From contig NZ_NWUX01000001.1 in assembly GCF_002374315.1 (NCBI RefSeq), forward strand, positions 124,001 through 188,000: a DNA stretch of 64,000 nucleotides, in the 5' to 3' direction. A program made the translations under genes and the position numbers. Source of the DNA: Vreelandella nigrificans. GTDB taxonomy: Bacteria; Pseudomonadota; Gammaproteobacteria; Pseudomonadales; Halomonadaceae. The notes under the pieces were generated by a model, which saw only the letters and a program-made list of their open reading frames with translations, had not been told where the DNA came from and searched no databases. Of this stretch, positions 17,857-28,403 are shown piece by piece (position 1 is the first letter of the stretch; each line of letters begins with the position of its first letter).

Positions 17857-18669
17857 ATGCCCCAGGTGCCATTTGACGACCGCGGGCTAGCGTATGGTGA
17901 CGGGATATTTGAAACAGTGCTAATGCGTGCTGGTAAGCCGGTGCTCTGGCCATATCACTATGCGCGCTTGGCGCGAGGTTGCGCGCGTTTAAATATCCCG
18001 TTGCCCTCACATGAGCAGCTCCAAGAGGCGTGGCAGGACAAACCTACTTCCGAGCTGGAAGTGCTGAAGCTGATCCTAACTCGAGGGAGCGGTGGCCGCG
18101 GTTACGCATTGCCTGATGTAGTGGCACCCCGGTTGCTTAGCCGCCGTACGCCTTTTGTGGTTGCCCCTGAGCGCTGGCAGCAAGGCGTTAGTGTACGCAT
18201 CTGCCAGTTGCGTCTTGGCTATCAGCCCTTGTTGGCGGGCATTAAACACCTCAACCGCTTAGAAAACGTACTAGCGCGCCAAGAGTGGCAAGATAGTGCG
18301 ATTGCTGAAGGCTTGCTGGCCGACGCCGATGGGAACGTGATAGAAGCCACTAGCATGAATGTTTTTTGGCAACAGGCGGGGGAACTGTTTACTCCCTGTC
18401 TAGCGCGATGCGGCGTGGCGGGCACTCTGCGTGCAGCCCTCTTAGACCAAGGTGTGGTGCGCGAAACCACTCTACCGCTAAACGCGTTGTCGAATGTTGA
18501 GCGTTTGTGGGTGGGCAACTCCGTACAAGGTATCTGGCCAGTAAGTGTGCTAATTAATGAATCGGGCAGTGTGCTCCAGTCTTGGCCGCAGGCTACCCAT
18601 GATCCGTTGCAAACGATAGGACATCGCTTGCTTGGCTATTTATCCTCGCCCAGTCAGGCAGGAACTTAA
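17857..18669 (+). CDS. pabC: Aminodeoxychorismate lyase PabC
   Basis: PLP enzyme that releases p-aminobenzoate for folate synthesis. It is a fold-type IV protein of about 270 residues with the PLP lysine in GIKHLNRLENV and the start block DDRGLAYGDGIFET. Two adjacent in-frame ATGs exist at 17851 and 17857; the second has better spacing to GGGG (17846-17849). It follows fabF closely and precedes mltG, the usual fabF-pabC-mltG order. Confidence 0.92.
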   Translation: MPQVPFDDRGLAYGDGIFETVLMRAGKPVLWPYHYARLARGCARLNIPLPSHEQLQEAWQDKPTSELEVLKLILTRGSGGRGYALPDVVAPRLLSRRTPFVVAPERWQQGVSVRICQLRLGYQPLLAGIKHLNRLENVLARQEWQDSAIAEGLLADADGNVIEATSMNVFWQQAGELFTPCLARCGVAGTLRAALLDQGVVRETTLPLNALSNVERLWVGNSVQGIWPVSVLINESGSVLQSWPQATHDPLQTIGHRLLGYLSSPSQAGT

Positions 18670-18687
18670 AAGAGTTGTTGAGGTGTC

Positions 18688-19695
18688 ATGGTGAAACGGT
18701 TACTAGCCGCAGTAGGAATGATGGTGGTACTTGGTGCAGTTGTTGTGGCAGGTGGGTACGCCTATTGGCAAAGCCGTTTAGAAGCCCCGCTGGCGCTTGA
18801 AGAGCCCACGCTTTACCAAGTGCCTGCGGGTGCTGGTTTTAACCAAGTGGTTGTTCAGTTGGAAGAGCGGGGAATTATTAGTGATGCGTGGGCTTTTCAG
18901 TTGATGGCGCGTATGGAGCCTGAGCGAGTGCCGCGGCTACGGGTGGGGGAGTATCAACTAATGCCCGGAATGAGTGGCCTAGAGATGGTTGCTCTATTGG
19001 GCAGCAACAACGTGGTAACGTATCCGCTTACCATTCCTGAGGGTTGGACATTTCGCCAGATGCGCGAATTACTCAGTGTGGCGCCTAAACTAGATCAGCT
19101 TACGGCCGAGTTAAGTGATGAAGAAGTTATGTCGCTACTGGGGCGTGAAGGTACATTTCCTGAGGGGTGGTTTTTCCCCGACACCTATCGCTACCATCTA
19201 GGAATGAGCGATGTCGATATTTTGCGCCAGTCTCTCGTCCGTATGGAGCGTATCTTGGAGGAGGTATGGGAAGGGCGTGATGATGATCTCACCATTGATA
19301 CGCCTTATGAGGCGCTTATTATGGCGTCGCTGATAGAGCGTGAAACAGGTGCCCCTGAGGAGCGGCGTGAAATCGCAGGCGTATTTAAGCGTCGTATGGA
19401 GCAAGGCATGCGGCTGCAGACTGACCCAACGGTCATCTATGGGATGGGGGAGCGCTACGACGGCCGAATTACTCGGGCTGACTTACGCGAAGCCACCCCT
19501 TATAACACTTATGTAATTAATGGAATGCCGCCAACGCCGATTGCCATGCCGGGGCGTGCTTCATTGGAAGCAGCGGTCAGCCCTTTACCAGGTGACACAC
19601 TCTACTTTGTCTCCCGGGGGGATGGCACGCATCACTTCTCGCGTACATTGCGGGAGCATAATAACGCTGTTAATCGTTATATCCGTAACCGTTAA
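18688..19695 (+). CDS. mltG: Endolytic murein transglycosylase MltG (YceG-like)
   Basis: Inner-membrane lytic transglycosylase that cleaves nascent glycan strands and so sets their length. The 335-residue protein has one N-terminal membrane helix (about 5-26), a LysM-like region, and the YceG catalytic domain with Glu217 in ASLIERETG, followed by LQTDPTVIYG and the conserved YNTYVINGMPPTPI segment. It lies between pabC and tmk as in E. coli and Pseudomonas. Confidence 0.94.
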   Translation: MVKRLLAAVGMMVVLGAVVVAGGYAYWQSRLEAPLALEEPTLYQVPAGAGFNQVVVQLEERGIISDAWAFQLMARMEPERVPRLRVGEYQLMPGMSGLEMVALLGSNNVVTYPLTIPEGWTFRQMRELLSVAPKLDQLTAELSDEEVMSLLGREGTFPEGWFFPDTYRYHLGMSDVDILRQSLVRMERILEEVWEGRDDDLTIDTPYEALIMASLIERETGAPEERREIAGVFKRRMEQGMRLQTDPTVIYGMGERYDGRITRADLREATPYNTYVINGMPPTPIAMPGRASLEAAVSPLPGDTLYFVSRGDGTHHFSRTLREHNNAVNRYIRNR

Positions 19696-19739
19696 TGTAA
19701 CGTTTTTACTGAATATTTCATGCTGTATACCGTTAGTAA

Positions 19740-21376
<1,637 letters not shown>

Positions 21377-21402
21377 TCAATTAGCCGCTGGGTGAGGTCG
21401 CG

Positions 21403-21738
21403 ATGGCTGCTCAAAAAATTCTCTCTTTAGCGTTGCCTGATGTGCCGACATTGTTATCAGCTTATATGCCTTTCCTTGATAGAGGTGGCATTTTCGTTCC
21501 TACCAAAACCCCGTATGCCCTTGGCCAAGAAGCCTTCTTATTACTGACCCTGCCTGGGGAAAGTGAGCGGCTTTCAGTGACGGGGACGGTGGTTTGGGTG
21601 TCACCAGAAGGCGTTAGTGGGCGTCGAATGCCGGGCATAGGTGTTCACTTTAGCCAACAGGATTATTCAGTGCGTGATCGTATTGAAACATTACTAGCAG
21701 GCCAGTTGGATAAAGCACCCCCTTCGTTCACCCTGTAA
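21403..21738 (+). CDS. pilZ: Type IV pilus assembly protein PilZ
   Basis: 111-residue PilZ-domain protein, similar along its length to Pseudomonas PilZ (AYMPFLDRGGIFVPT, FLLLTLPGE, GTVVWVSPEG, PGIGVHF). It lacks the RxxxR and D/NxSxxG c-di-GMP-binding motifs, as the founding PilZ does, so it should be a protein-binding member acting in type IV pilus assembly. The holB-pilZ-tatD order is conserved in Pseudomonas. No pilus structural genes are in this window. Confidence 0.88.
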   Translation: MAAQKILSLALPDVPTLLSAYMPFLDRGGIFVPTKTPYALGQEAFLLLTLPGESERLSVTGTVVWVSPEGVSGRRMPGIGVHFSQQDYSVRDRIETLLAGQLDKAPPSFTL

Positions 21739-21776
21739 TTTACTAAGCACTACTTTTTTATTTAAGGCGAGCTTGC

Positions 21777-22610
21777 ATGTTTGTTGACTCACACTGTCAC
21801 CTGGACCGCTTATCTGAGCATACCCATGGCGGGGATGTTGCGGCTACCCTTGCAGCGGCTCGTGCTGCCAATGTCAGCCAGTTTCTTGCCATTGCGGTGA
21901 CGTTGGAGGATGTGCCCGGCTTAGCCGCTATGGCGAAAGCTCATCAGGATGTCGCCATCTCTGCTGGCTTGCATCCCCTGCACACCGCGACTAATGAGCC
22001 AAGCGTTAACGATATTGTTGAAATTGCTGACCAATATGGTGCGGTGGCGATAGGCGAAACAGGGCTTGATTACCACTATCAAGATAGTGTGCCGATTGAT
22101 ACGCAGCATGAGCGCTTTACGCGTCATCTGTTGGCGGCCCGCGAGCTGGAATTGCCAGTGATTGTCCACACTCGTGAGGCTAAGCAAGAAACCCTTAGCC
22201 TGTTGCGCAAATACGCTGACCCTAAGGTGGGGGGCGTATTGCACTGCTTTACGGAAGATATAGAAATGGCGCGTGAGGCGGTACGCTTAGGCTTTTATAT
22301 CTCGTTATCTGGAATTATCACTTTCCGTAATGCTGAATCTCTTCGAGAGTTAGCGCGGCAACTACCACTAGATCGTCTGTTAATCGAGACTGATAGCCCT
22401 TATTTGGCGCCAGTTCCATATCGCGGTAAGCCAAACGAACCGGCTTGGGTCGTTCAAGTTGCAGAGTGTATTGCGCAAGCGCGGGGCGTCAGCGTAGATG
22501 AAGTGGCCATGCAAACAACGGCGAATTTTTATCATTTGTTCCGCGCCGCTGTGCCGGATGCGCCAGAGAGTGTTAAGCAAGCGTTAGCGCAATCTGGGCT
22601 GTTGGTATAA
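21777..22610 (+). CDS. TatD-family metal-dependent DNase
   Basis: 277-residue metallohydrolase of the TatD/YcfH group. Metal-binding motifs are seen in order: DSHCHLD (His6, His8), GETGLDYHY, VIVHTREA, GVLHCFTE and IETDSPYLAP. Family members show 3'-5' exonuclease and deoxyribonuclease activity. The spot after holB-pilZ is the ycfH position, so this orthologue is likely YcfH rather than TatD itself. Confidence 0.92.
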   Translation: MFVDSHCHLDRLSEHTHGGDVAATLAAARAANVSQFLAIAVTLEDVPGLAAMAKAHQDVAISAGLHPLHTATNEPSVNDIVEIADQYGAVAIGETGLDYHYQDSVPIDTQHERFTRHLLAARELELPVIVHTREAKQETLSLLRKYADPKVGGVLHCFTEDIEMAREAVRLGFYISLSGIITFRNAESLRELARQLPLDRLLIETDSPYLAPVPYRGKPNEPAWVVQVAECIAQARGVSVDEVAMQTTANFYHLFRAAVPDAPESVKQALAQSGLLV

Positions 22611-22636
22611 CTTGACGACATACTGAGGGGCGGATA

Positions 22637-23284
22637 ATGAATATTGATCGGTTGCTACAGCATCAGCAAGGCTCGGCCTCTATTCCGCCCGTAGATAAGT
22701 GGCAGCCAGCGCTATCTGGCGATATTGATATCTTAATTCAGGCCGATGGCGTCTGGCTGCATCAAGGGCAACCCTTTGGCCGCGCCGCAATCCCGCGGTT
22801 ATTGGCAAGCCTGCTGCGGCACGATGACGATGGTTACTGCCTGGTAACGCCTGTGGAGCGTTGGCGGCTAAACGTTGAAGATCGTCCGTTTATCGCAGTA
22901 GAAGCTGATTTTCATAGCGATGCCTGGTGGTTTACCACTCAGTTTGATGATGTGGTACGGCTAGATGAGCAGCATCCCATGGTGCTCACGGCAACCGTTG
23001 GTGGTGAAAGGCTGCCTGAGGTTGCTGTGCGTTTTGGTCTGGGGGCCCGTCTACACCGTAATGTTTATTACCGCTTAGTCGAGCAAGCCATTCCCCACGA
23101 TATTGAAGGGGGTGGTTCCCAGTTACGACTCTACAGCGCTGGGAGCTGGCATTTGCTGGGTGAGCTAAGTGCTGATGATGGCGCGAGTGTTGACGATGAC
23201 TTAAGTGCCGGCGATGCAGGAAATACCGACGCTATAGTAAGTACTGATGGTATAGCAGATGGTATGGATAGTGAGGCGCCGTGA
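22637..23284 (+). CDS. DUF1285-family protein
   Basis: 215-residue protein recognised as DUF1285 by its PPVDKWQPALSGDIDILI start and the VERWRLNVEDRPF block. The function is unknown. The last 40 residues are low-complexity Asp/Ser/Gly, not part of the domain. It follows the TatD gene as in Pseudomonas, and its stop overlaps the GTG start of the following helicase by 4 bp, so the two are co-translated. Confidence 0.85.
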   Translation: MNIDRLLQHQQGSASIPPVDKWQPALSGDIDILIQADGVWLHQGQPFGRAAIPRLLASLLRHDDDGYCLVTPVERWRLNVEDRPFIAVEADFHSDAWWFTTQFDDVVRLDEQHPMVLTATVGGERLPEVAVRFGLGARLHRNVYYRLVEQAIPHDIEGGGSQLRLYSAGSWHLLGELSADDGASVDDDLSAGDAGNTDAIVSTDGIADGMDSEAP

Positions 23285-25488
23285 AGTTAACAGCTGAACA
23301 GCAAGCGGTGGTTGCCCACAGCAAAGGGCACGCCAGGGTTGCCGCTGTTGCAGGGGCGGGTAAAACCACCACAATGGCAGCCCGTGTGCTGCATTTGTTG
23401 GCCAACGCCGTACCCCCAAAGCGTATTCTGGTACTGATGTTCAACCGTTCTGCCCGAGACGACTTTCAACGTCGCCTTGCGAGTATGGCCCCAGCGGGGC
23501 AAGTATTACCAGATGTTCGTACTTTCCACTCCTTAGGTCATCGGCTTACTCAGAGTTTGTGTCGCTGGGGGGCGTTGGCACCCCGTCGGCTGCTTTCGGC
23601 AGAGTGGCAGCTAGAGCGGCTGCTGCGCCAAGCAAGCCTAAATGTGCTTAATGACGCAGTAGAGCGCCGCGATGCGGCGCTAGAGGGTGATCGCCTGGAG
23701 GCCCTTGCTCACTTTTGCGGCTTGGTCAAGGCGGAGATGCAGTCAGCTAATGAGCTTTACGAGCGCCTTAGCTACGAGCCGGATACTGACTATTTTCCAG
23801 CGGCATTTGATGAGGTTGAGCGGTTGCTTCAAGCTGAGGGGGTGATGACCTATGCTGACCTGCTATACCGGCCGCTTCAGGCGCTCGAGGCGGATAGCGC
23901 TTTGCGCCGCCGGGTGGAGGGTTTTCTTGATCATGTGATTATTGATGAGTACCAGGATATTAATACTGCCCAGCAGCGCTTGTTGGCCGTATTAGCAGGG
24001 CAAAGTGCTGATGTAATGGCTGTCGGTGACGCCAATCAGTGTATTTATGAGTGGCGTGGCGCCCGCCCTGATACCATGCTGGAAAACTTTACCGCTACCT
24101 TTGGTCAAGCTACCGATTACCCGCTATCGACCACTTTCCGGCATGGTCATGCGCTGGCACTAACTGCCAATCACGCGATTATGTCTAATCAGCGTCGCCC
24201 TGATCAGCTTTGTCTGGCGGACGTAAATAACCCAGAAACGCGCATATCGGTTGGGCAGGGTAACAGGCTGCTGCTGGATGCTTTGATGGACTGGCGGGCT
24301 CAGGGGCGTGCGCTGAGTGATGCTAGCCTGTTGGTGCGTAGCTGGGCTCTCTCGGTACCCTTCCAGCTAGTCTTGTTGCAGGCTGGTATTCCATTTCGTT
24401 TGCTGCGGGAAGATCGTTTTGTGTTTCGGCTGCCGTTGGTGCAAGCGTTAGCGGGCTATTTAAAGCTATCTCGCCGCCCGGGGTTGCTGCATGACCCCGA
24501 GCAGCTGTTGCTGTTGCTTTCGCAGCCAACGCCGTTTGTCGCCCGTGAGCGGTTGCAGCAACTCGCCTATCAGCTTGCTCGTGACCAGCGTTGGCCAGAG
24601 CGCCATGAGCCTGTACTTGCAGCACTCAAACCACTTCAGCGCCGTACATTAAAGAAACGCTGGATGCTTCTGAGTGAGCTTCCCAAGCTTAGCGCATGGC
24701 CCCCTGCTAGGCTGCTTAGCCATGTGGTAGAAACAATTGATGCGGAAAAAACCCTTAAGCGTGCGGCTGCAAGGCGGGATAAAGGTGAGGAAGATGTGCG
24801 CTTGCTAGATGTGTTGATTGAGCAGGCCGAGAATGTGCAAGACCCTGATGCGTTTATTGAACTGCTAGAGCGGCCGGTGGAAAACCAGGCGGGTGGCATA
24901 CTGATTAGTACGGTACATGGCGCCAAAGGGCTTGAGTGGCCGCTAGTAGCGGTGGCTGGTGTCAATGAGGAGGACTTCCCTCACTACAGTCGAGATAACC
25001 CGCTTAACGATGAGCGCTTAGAAGAGGAGCGGCGGCTTTTCTATGTGGCAATAACCCGTGCTCAGGAGCAGTTGCTAATACTCCATGATGGTGGTGCTCA
25101 CCGGCCCAGCCGATTTATTGCTGAAAGTGCCTGGCAGGATGGTATGCGAGTGGCTGGCTGTTTGGCGGCGGCTCTGCCACCAGAGGCGGCATTACAGGTC
25201 TCCTCACCTAGTTTAGTTAAGCGCTATTTAGCGCGCCTAGGCAGAGAAGATATTGAGTTGGCGGCCCCTCAAGTCCACGAGGCGCGTGCCGACTATCAAG
25301 CGGAAATGCATTATTACCCAGGCCAGCGTCTACTGCATGCGGTATTTGGTGAGGGCGAAGTGGCGGCAGTGGAGGGTAATCCCTCGGACCCGGTTATTGA
25401 TGTACGCTTTGCCCAGGCTGGCCGACGTCGGCTGATTGCTAGGCGGGCCCCCATTGAGTGCTTAGAGCCACCGGCACAGCCAGCATAA
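23281..25488 (+). CDS. UvrD/Rep-type superfamily 1 DNA helicase
   Basis: 735-residue helicase starting with GTG. Motif I is AVAGAGKTTT (about 22-31), motif II is IDEYQD, motif V ISTVHGAKGLEW and motif VI YVAITRAQEQ. The C-terminus (GQRLLHAVFGEGEVAAVEG) looks like the Tudor-like RNA-polymerase/protein-binding domain of UvrD/PcrA. It is not obviously UvrD or Rep themselves, which are usually elsewhere, so it is better called a UvrD-like paralogue. A role in repair or transcription-linked displacement is inference. Confidence 0.86.
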   Translation: MKLTAEQQAVVAHSKGHARVAAVAGAGKTTTMAARVLHLLANAVPPKRILVLMFNRSARDDFQRRLASMAPAGQVLPDVRTFHSLGHRLTQSLCRWGALAPRRLLSAEWQLERLLRQASLNVLNDAVERRDAALEGDRLEALAHFCGLVKAEMQSANELYERLSYEPDTDYFPAAFDEVERLLQAEGVMTYADLLYRPLQALEADSALRRRVEGFLDHVIIDEYQDINTAQQRLLAVLAGQSADVMAVGDANQCIYEWRGARPDTMLENFTATFGQATDYPLSTTFRHGHALALTANHAIMSNQRRPDQLCLADVNNPETRISVGQGNRLLLDALMDWRAQGRALSDASLLVRSWALSVPFQLVLLQAGIPFRLLREDRFVFRLPLVQALAGYLKLSRRPGLLHDPEQLLLLLSQPTPFVARERLQQLAYQLARDQRWPERHEPVLAALKPLQRRTLKKRWMLLSELPKLSAWPPARLLSHVVETIDAEKTLKRAAARRDKGEEDVRLLDVLIEQAENVQDPDAFIELLERPVENQAGGILISTVHGAKGLEWPLVAVAGVNEEDFPHYSRDNPLNDERLEEERRLFYVAITRAQEQLLILHDGGAHRPSRFIAESAWQDGMRVAGCLAAALPPEAALQVSSPSLVKRYLARLGREDIELAAPQVHEARADYQAEMHYYPGQRLLHAVFGEGEVAAVEGNPSDPVIDVRFAQAGRRRLIARRAPIECLEPPAQPA

Positions 25489-25575
25489 CTGGCCGTGCCG
25501 TCTTACTGTCTATCGTACCGTCTTCTCACGTATGGCTATCCTTGCCTACTATGCTTACTTACTGTCCAGTCAGCC

Positions 25576-27240
25576 TTACATGTTAGGGTAGTTCGGGCCG
25601 CCACCACCTTCCGGGGCTACCCAGGTGATGTTTTGGGAGGGGTCTTTGATATCACAGGTTTTGCAGTGCACGCAGTTCTGGAAGTTGATCTGGAAGTGCG
25701 GCTCACCCTGTGCATCCTCTACCACCTCATAAACGCCTGCTGGGCAGTATCGCTGGGCGGGTTCGGCATATTTGGGTAAGTTTTCCCGAATCGGTAGTTC
25801 TGGGTCAGCTAAGCGCAGGTGGCAAGGCTGATCTTCCTCATGGTTGGTATTGGAAAGAAACACGGACGTTAGTTTATCGAACGAGAGTTTACCGTCGGGC
25901 TTCGGATAATTGATTTTTTCGAACTCGGAGGCTGCTTTTAGCGCGCCATAGTCGGTGTCGGTGTCGTGAACATTGGGTAGCTTATTGCCCAGTAACTGAT
26001 TCACGAAATTGTAGGCACCACCACCCAACGTGCCATATTTATGCATGGCTGGGCTAAAACTCGCAGTCTCTTTTAGCTCTTTATAGGCCCAGCTGGCTTC
26101 CCACATAGTGGTGAAACTGTTCAGCTCTTGTGCGCCTTCATCGCCGCCTTTAATAGCCTCGAATACGCTCTCGGCTGCCACCATGCCTGATTTCATGGCT
26201 GTATGCAGGCCCTTGATTTTGGCAGAGTTCAGTGTACCTGCATCGCAACCAATCAGCAGGCCCCCTGGGAACGTCATTTTGGGTAAGCTGTTCAAACCGC
26301 CTTTAGTCAATGCGCGTGCACCGTAGGCTACCCGTTTGCCACCTTGGAGATACTGGCTAAGCACCGGGTGATGCTTCATACGCTGAAATTCATCGAAGGG
26401 GGAGAGCCAGGGGTTTTGATAGCCAAGGTCCATAATAAGGCCGACCACGACCTGATGGTTTTCCGCGTGATAGAGAAACCAGCCGCCATGGGTGTTTTTG
26501 CCCAGTGGCCAGCCGGAGCCGTGGAGCACAAGCCCAGGTTCGTGCTGTTCAGCAGGTATGTCCCACAGCTCCTTAAGACCGATACCGTAATGCTGTGGGT
26601 CGCGATCTGCATCCAGTGAGAACTCTTTGATCAAGCGCTTGCCTAGATGGCCTCGGGCGCCTTCAGCAAACAGTGTATATTTTGCGCGTAGCTCCATACC
26701 TGGCATATGGCCATCTTTAGCAGTGCCATCGGCGCCAATACCCATGTCACCGATCAAGATGCCACGTACGGCATTATCTTCAATAATCACGTCCTGAGCA
26801 GCAAAGCCGGGAAAGATTTCAACCCCCAGCGATTCGGCTTGCTCACCTAGCCAGCGGCATAGGTTACCTGCACTGATGACGTAGTTGGTTAGCTCCCCAC
26901 CAGTATTGTGCATACTTTTAGGTACGAGTATGTTGGGAATTTTTTGTGCTTTTTCAGCGTCTTTTAACAGATAAACATCGTCACGGATAGCCGGGGTGTT
27001 GAGCGGTGCGCCACGCTCTTTCCAGTCCGGGAACAGTTCAGCTAAGGCTCGCGGCTCAAAAACGGCACCTGAAAGAATATGGGCGCCAACTTCAGAACCT
27101 TTCTCTACGACACAAACTGTCAGCTCTTGCTGTGCCTCGTTAGCTTGCTGCATCAGACGGCAGGCAGCAGATAGCCCAGAGGGGCCTGCGCCAACGATTA
27201 CTACATCGAAATCCATAACATCGCGTTCAACGTTTTCCAC
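25576..27240 (-). CDS. Electron transfer flavoprotein-ubiquinone oxidoreductase
   Basis: Inner-membrane iron-sulfur flavoprotein that passes electrons from reduced ETF to ubiquinone. I choose the GTG at 27240 (VENVERDVMDFD) because AGGAGA lies 7 nt upstream; the ATG at 27270 is before that site. The 554-residue protein has an FAD loop GAGPSG at 17-22 and four C-terminal cysteines (499, 523, 526, 529) for a 4Fe-4S cluster. It diverges from etfBA, its redox partner, across a shared control region. Confidence 0.94.
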   Translation of the reverse strand: MENVERDVMDFDVVIVGAGPSGLSAACRLMQQANEAQQELTVCVVEKGSEVGAHILSGAVFEPRALAELFPDWKERGAPLNTPAIRDDVYLLKDAEKAQKIPNILVPKSMHNTGGELTNYVISAGNLCRWLGEQAESLGVEIFPGFAAQDVIIEDNAVRGILIGDMGIGADGTAKDGHMPGMELRAKYTLFAEGARGHLGKRLIKEFSLDADRDPQHYGIGLKELWDIPAEQHEPGLVLHGSGWPLGKNTHGGWFLYHAENHQVVVGLIMDLGYQNPWLSPFDEFQRMKHHPVLSQYLQGGKRVAYGARALTKGGLNSLPKMTFPGGLLIGCDAGTLNSAKIKGLHTAMKSGMVAAESVFEAIKGGDEGAQELNSFTTMWEASWAYKELKETASFSPAMHKYGTLGGGAYNFVNQLLGNKLPNVHDTDTDYGALKAASEFEKINYPKPDGKLSFDKLTSVFLSNTNHEEDQPCHLRLADPELPIRENLPKYAEPAQRYCPAGVYEVVEDAQGEPHFQINFQNCVHCKTCDIKDPSQNITWVAPEGGGGPNYPNM

Positions 27241-27300
27241 TTGGTTTCTCCTTATTCTGTTAAGTGCCATCTGTTACAGAAGCTAACCTACGGGAGTAAG

Positions 27301-27329
27301 CTTATAAAAGATTGGCCTTAATTTAAAAC
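27301..27329 (-). promoter_or_regulatory. Candidate promoter for ETF-QO gene
   Basis: Minus-strand -10 TATAAG (27301-27306) with GTTTTA 17 bp upstream (27324-27329). The -35 lies inside the PsrA-like dyad. Confidence 0.4.
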
Positions 27330-27338
27330 GGTCGTTTG
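27325..27338. promoter_or_regulatory. PsrA-like operator between ETF-QO gene and etfBA
   Basis: AAAAC-N4-GTTTG, nearly palindromic over AAACG-GT-CGTTT. It fits the published Pseudomonas PsrA pattern (G/C)AAAC-N2-4-GTTT(G/C) except for one outer base. PsrA is a fatty-acid-responsive repressor of beta-oxidation and ETF genes. The site overlaps the -35 of both divergent candidate promoters. Functional assignment is inference. Confidence 0.55.
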
Positions 27339-27364
27339 CTTCTGATTATGCCCCATGATATGCA
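27336..27364 (+). promoter_or_regulatory. Candidate promoter for etfBA
   Basis: TTGCTT (27336-27341) and TATGCA (27359-27364) with 17-bp spacing. It overlaps the right half of the PsrA-like dyad and would give a leader of about 270 nt. Confidence 0.4.
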
Positions 27365-27639
27365 TAATACCCCTGTCAGGTCACCTCTACGATGTCAAAA
27401 GCAGCATTTATCAAGTGAGCGTAAACCCAACTACGACCAAGGCCTTAGACGTTGAGTATTGTTGCTTGCAGGTAGATTGTGGCAAATTGGTCTGGTTTTT
27501 CATTTGCAGACCTATCAAACGCTTGAATGAATTTTTTAAGCGGTGATTATTATTCTGTGCCGCTCCTATTTTTCATCGGCACCTTGCAAAGGTGTCTGGT
27601 CAGGTTAACGGCTTTCACTAAAAGCCAAGCGAGGAAACT

Positions 27640-28389
27640 ATGAAAGTACTCGTCGCGGTTAAACGCGTCATCGACTACAACGTCAAAATCCGTGTCAAAG
27701 CGGACAACTCTGACGTCGACCTCACTAACGTCAAAATGGCCATGAACCCCTTCTGTGAGATTGCCGTAGAAGAAGCGGTACGCCTTAAAGAAAAGGGCGT
27801 TGCCACGGAAGTGGTTGCCGTGACGGTAGGGCCGAAAGCCGCCCAAGAGCAGCTGCGCACCGCGCTGGCACTGGGTGCGGATCGCGCCATTCATATCGAA
27901 ACCGACGAGCGGGTTGAGTCGTTAGCTGTCGCCAAATTACTGGCCAAGGTCGTTGAGGAAGAGCAGCCTGGACTAGTGGTGCTTGGCAAGCAGGCTATCG
28001 ACACGGATAACAACCAAACCGGGCAAATGCTTGCTGCGCTATCTGGCTTGCCGCAGGGTACATTCGCCTCAGAGGTTGTCGTCGATGGCGATAAGGTTAA
28101 CGTAACGAGAGAAATTGACGGCGGTCTACAAACCATCACGCTTTCATTGCCGGCTATCATTACTGCCGACTTGCGCCTAAACGAGCCGCGCTATGCCAAG
28201 CTGCCAGACATCATGAAGGCTAAGAAAAAGCCGCTAGATGTTAAAACCCCTGGCGACTACGGCGTTGAAGTGGCCTCCAAGGTTAGTCTGCTGAAAGTAG
28301 AATCTCCGGCAGAGCGCCAAGGTGGCGTCAAAGTAGCCTCGGTAGATGAGCTGATCGACAAACTGAAAAACGAAGCCAAAGTGCTTTAA
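27640..28389 (+). CDS. etfB: Electron transfer flavoprotein beta subunit
   Basis: Small ETF subunit, accepting electrons from acyl-CoA and other dehydrogenases. The 249-residue protein has the conserved start [19 protein letters not shown], the recognition region [20 protein letters not shown] and the [18 protein letters not shown]-site motif. The alpha subunit gene follows after 14 bp and the ubiquinone oxidoreductase gene diverges upstream, so the whole electron path to quinone is encoded here. Confidence 0.96.
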   Translation: MKVLVAVKRVIDYNVKIRVKADNSDVDLTNVKMAMNPFCEIAVEEAVRLKEKGVATEVVAVTVGPKAAQEQLRTALALGADRAIHIETDERVESLAVAKLLAKVVEEEQPGLVVLGKQAIDTDNNQTGQMLAALSGLPQGTFASEVVVDGDKVNVTREIDGGLQTITLSLPAIITADLRLNEPRYAKLPDIMKAKKKPLDVKTPGDYGVEVASKVSLLKVESPAERQGGVKVASVDELIDKLKNEAKVL

Positions 28390-28403
28390 GAGGAGCGGAT
28401 CGC

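Larger units (their letters stand above)
27241..27639. other. Divergent control region of ETF-QO gene and etfBA
   Basis: 399 bp without a convincing gene. It holds a PsrA-like operator at 27325-27338 flanked by two candidate promoters, a second possible etfB promoter (TTGAAT 27523-27528, TATTAT 27548-27553, 19-bp spacing), and a hairpin GGTCTG (27489-27494) / CAGACC (27507-27512) that would sit in a long etfB leader. Confidence 0.6.

Noticed and set aside
27355..27546. 63-codon frame upstream of etfB
   Set aside because: No ribosome site, composition unlike neighbours, overlaps the control region.
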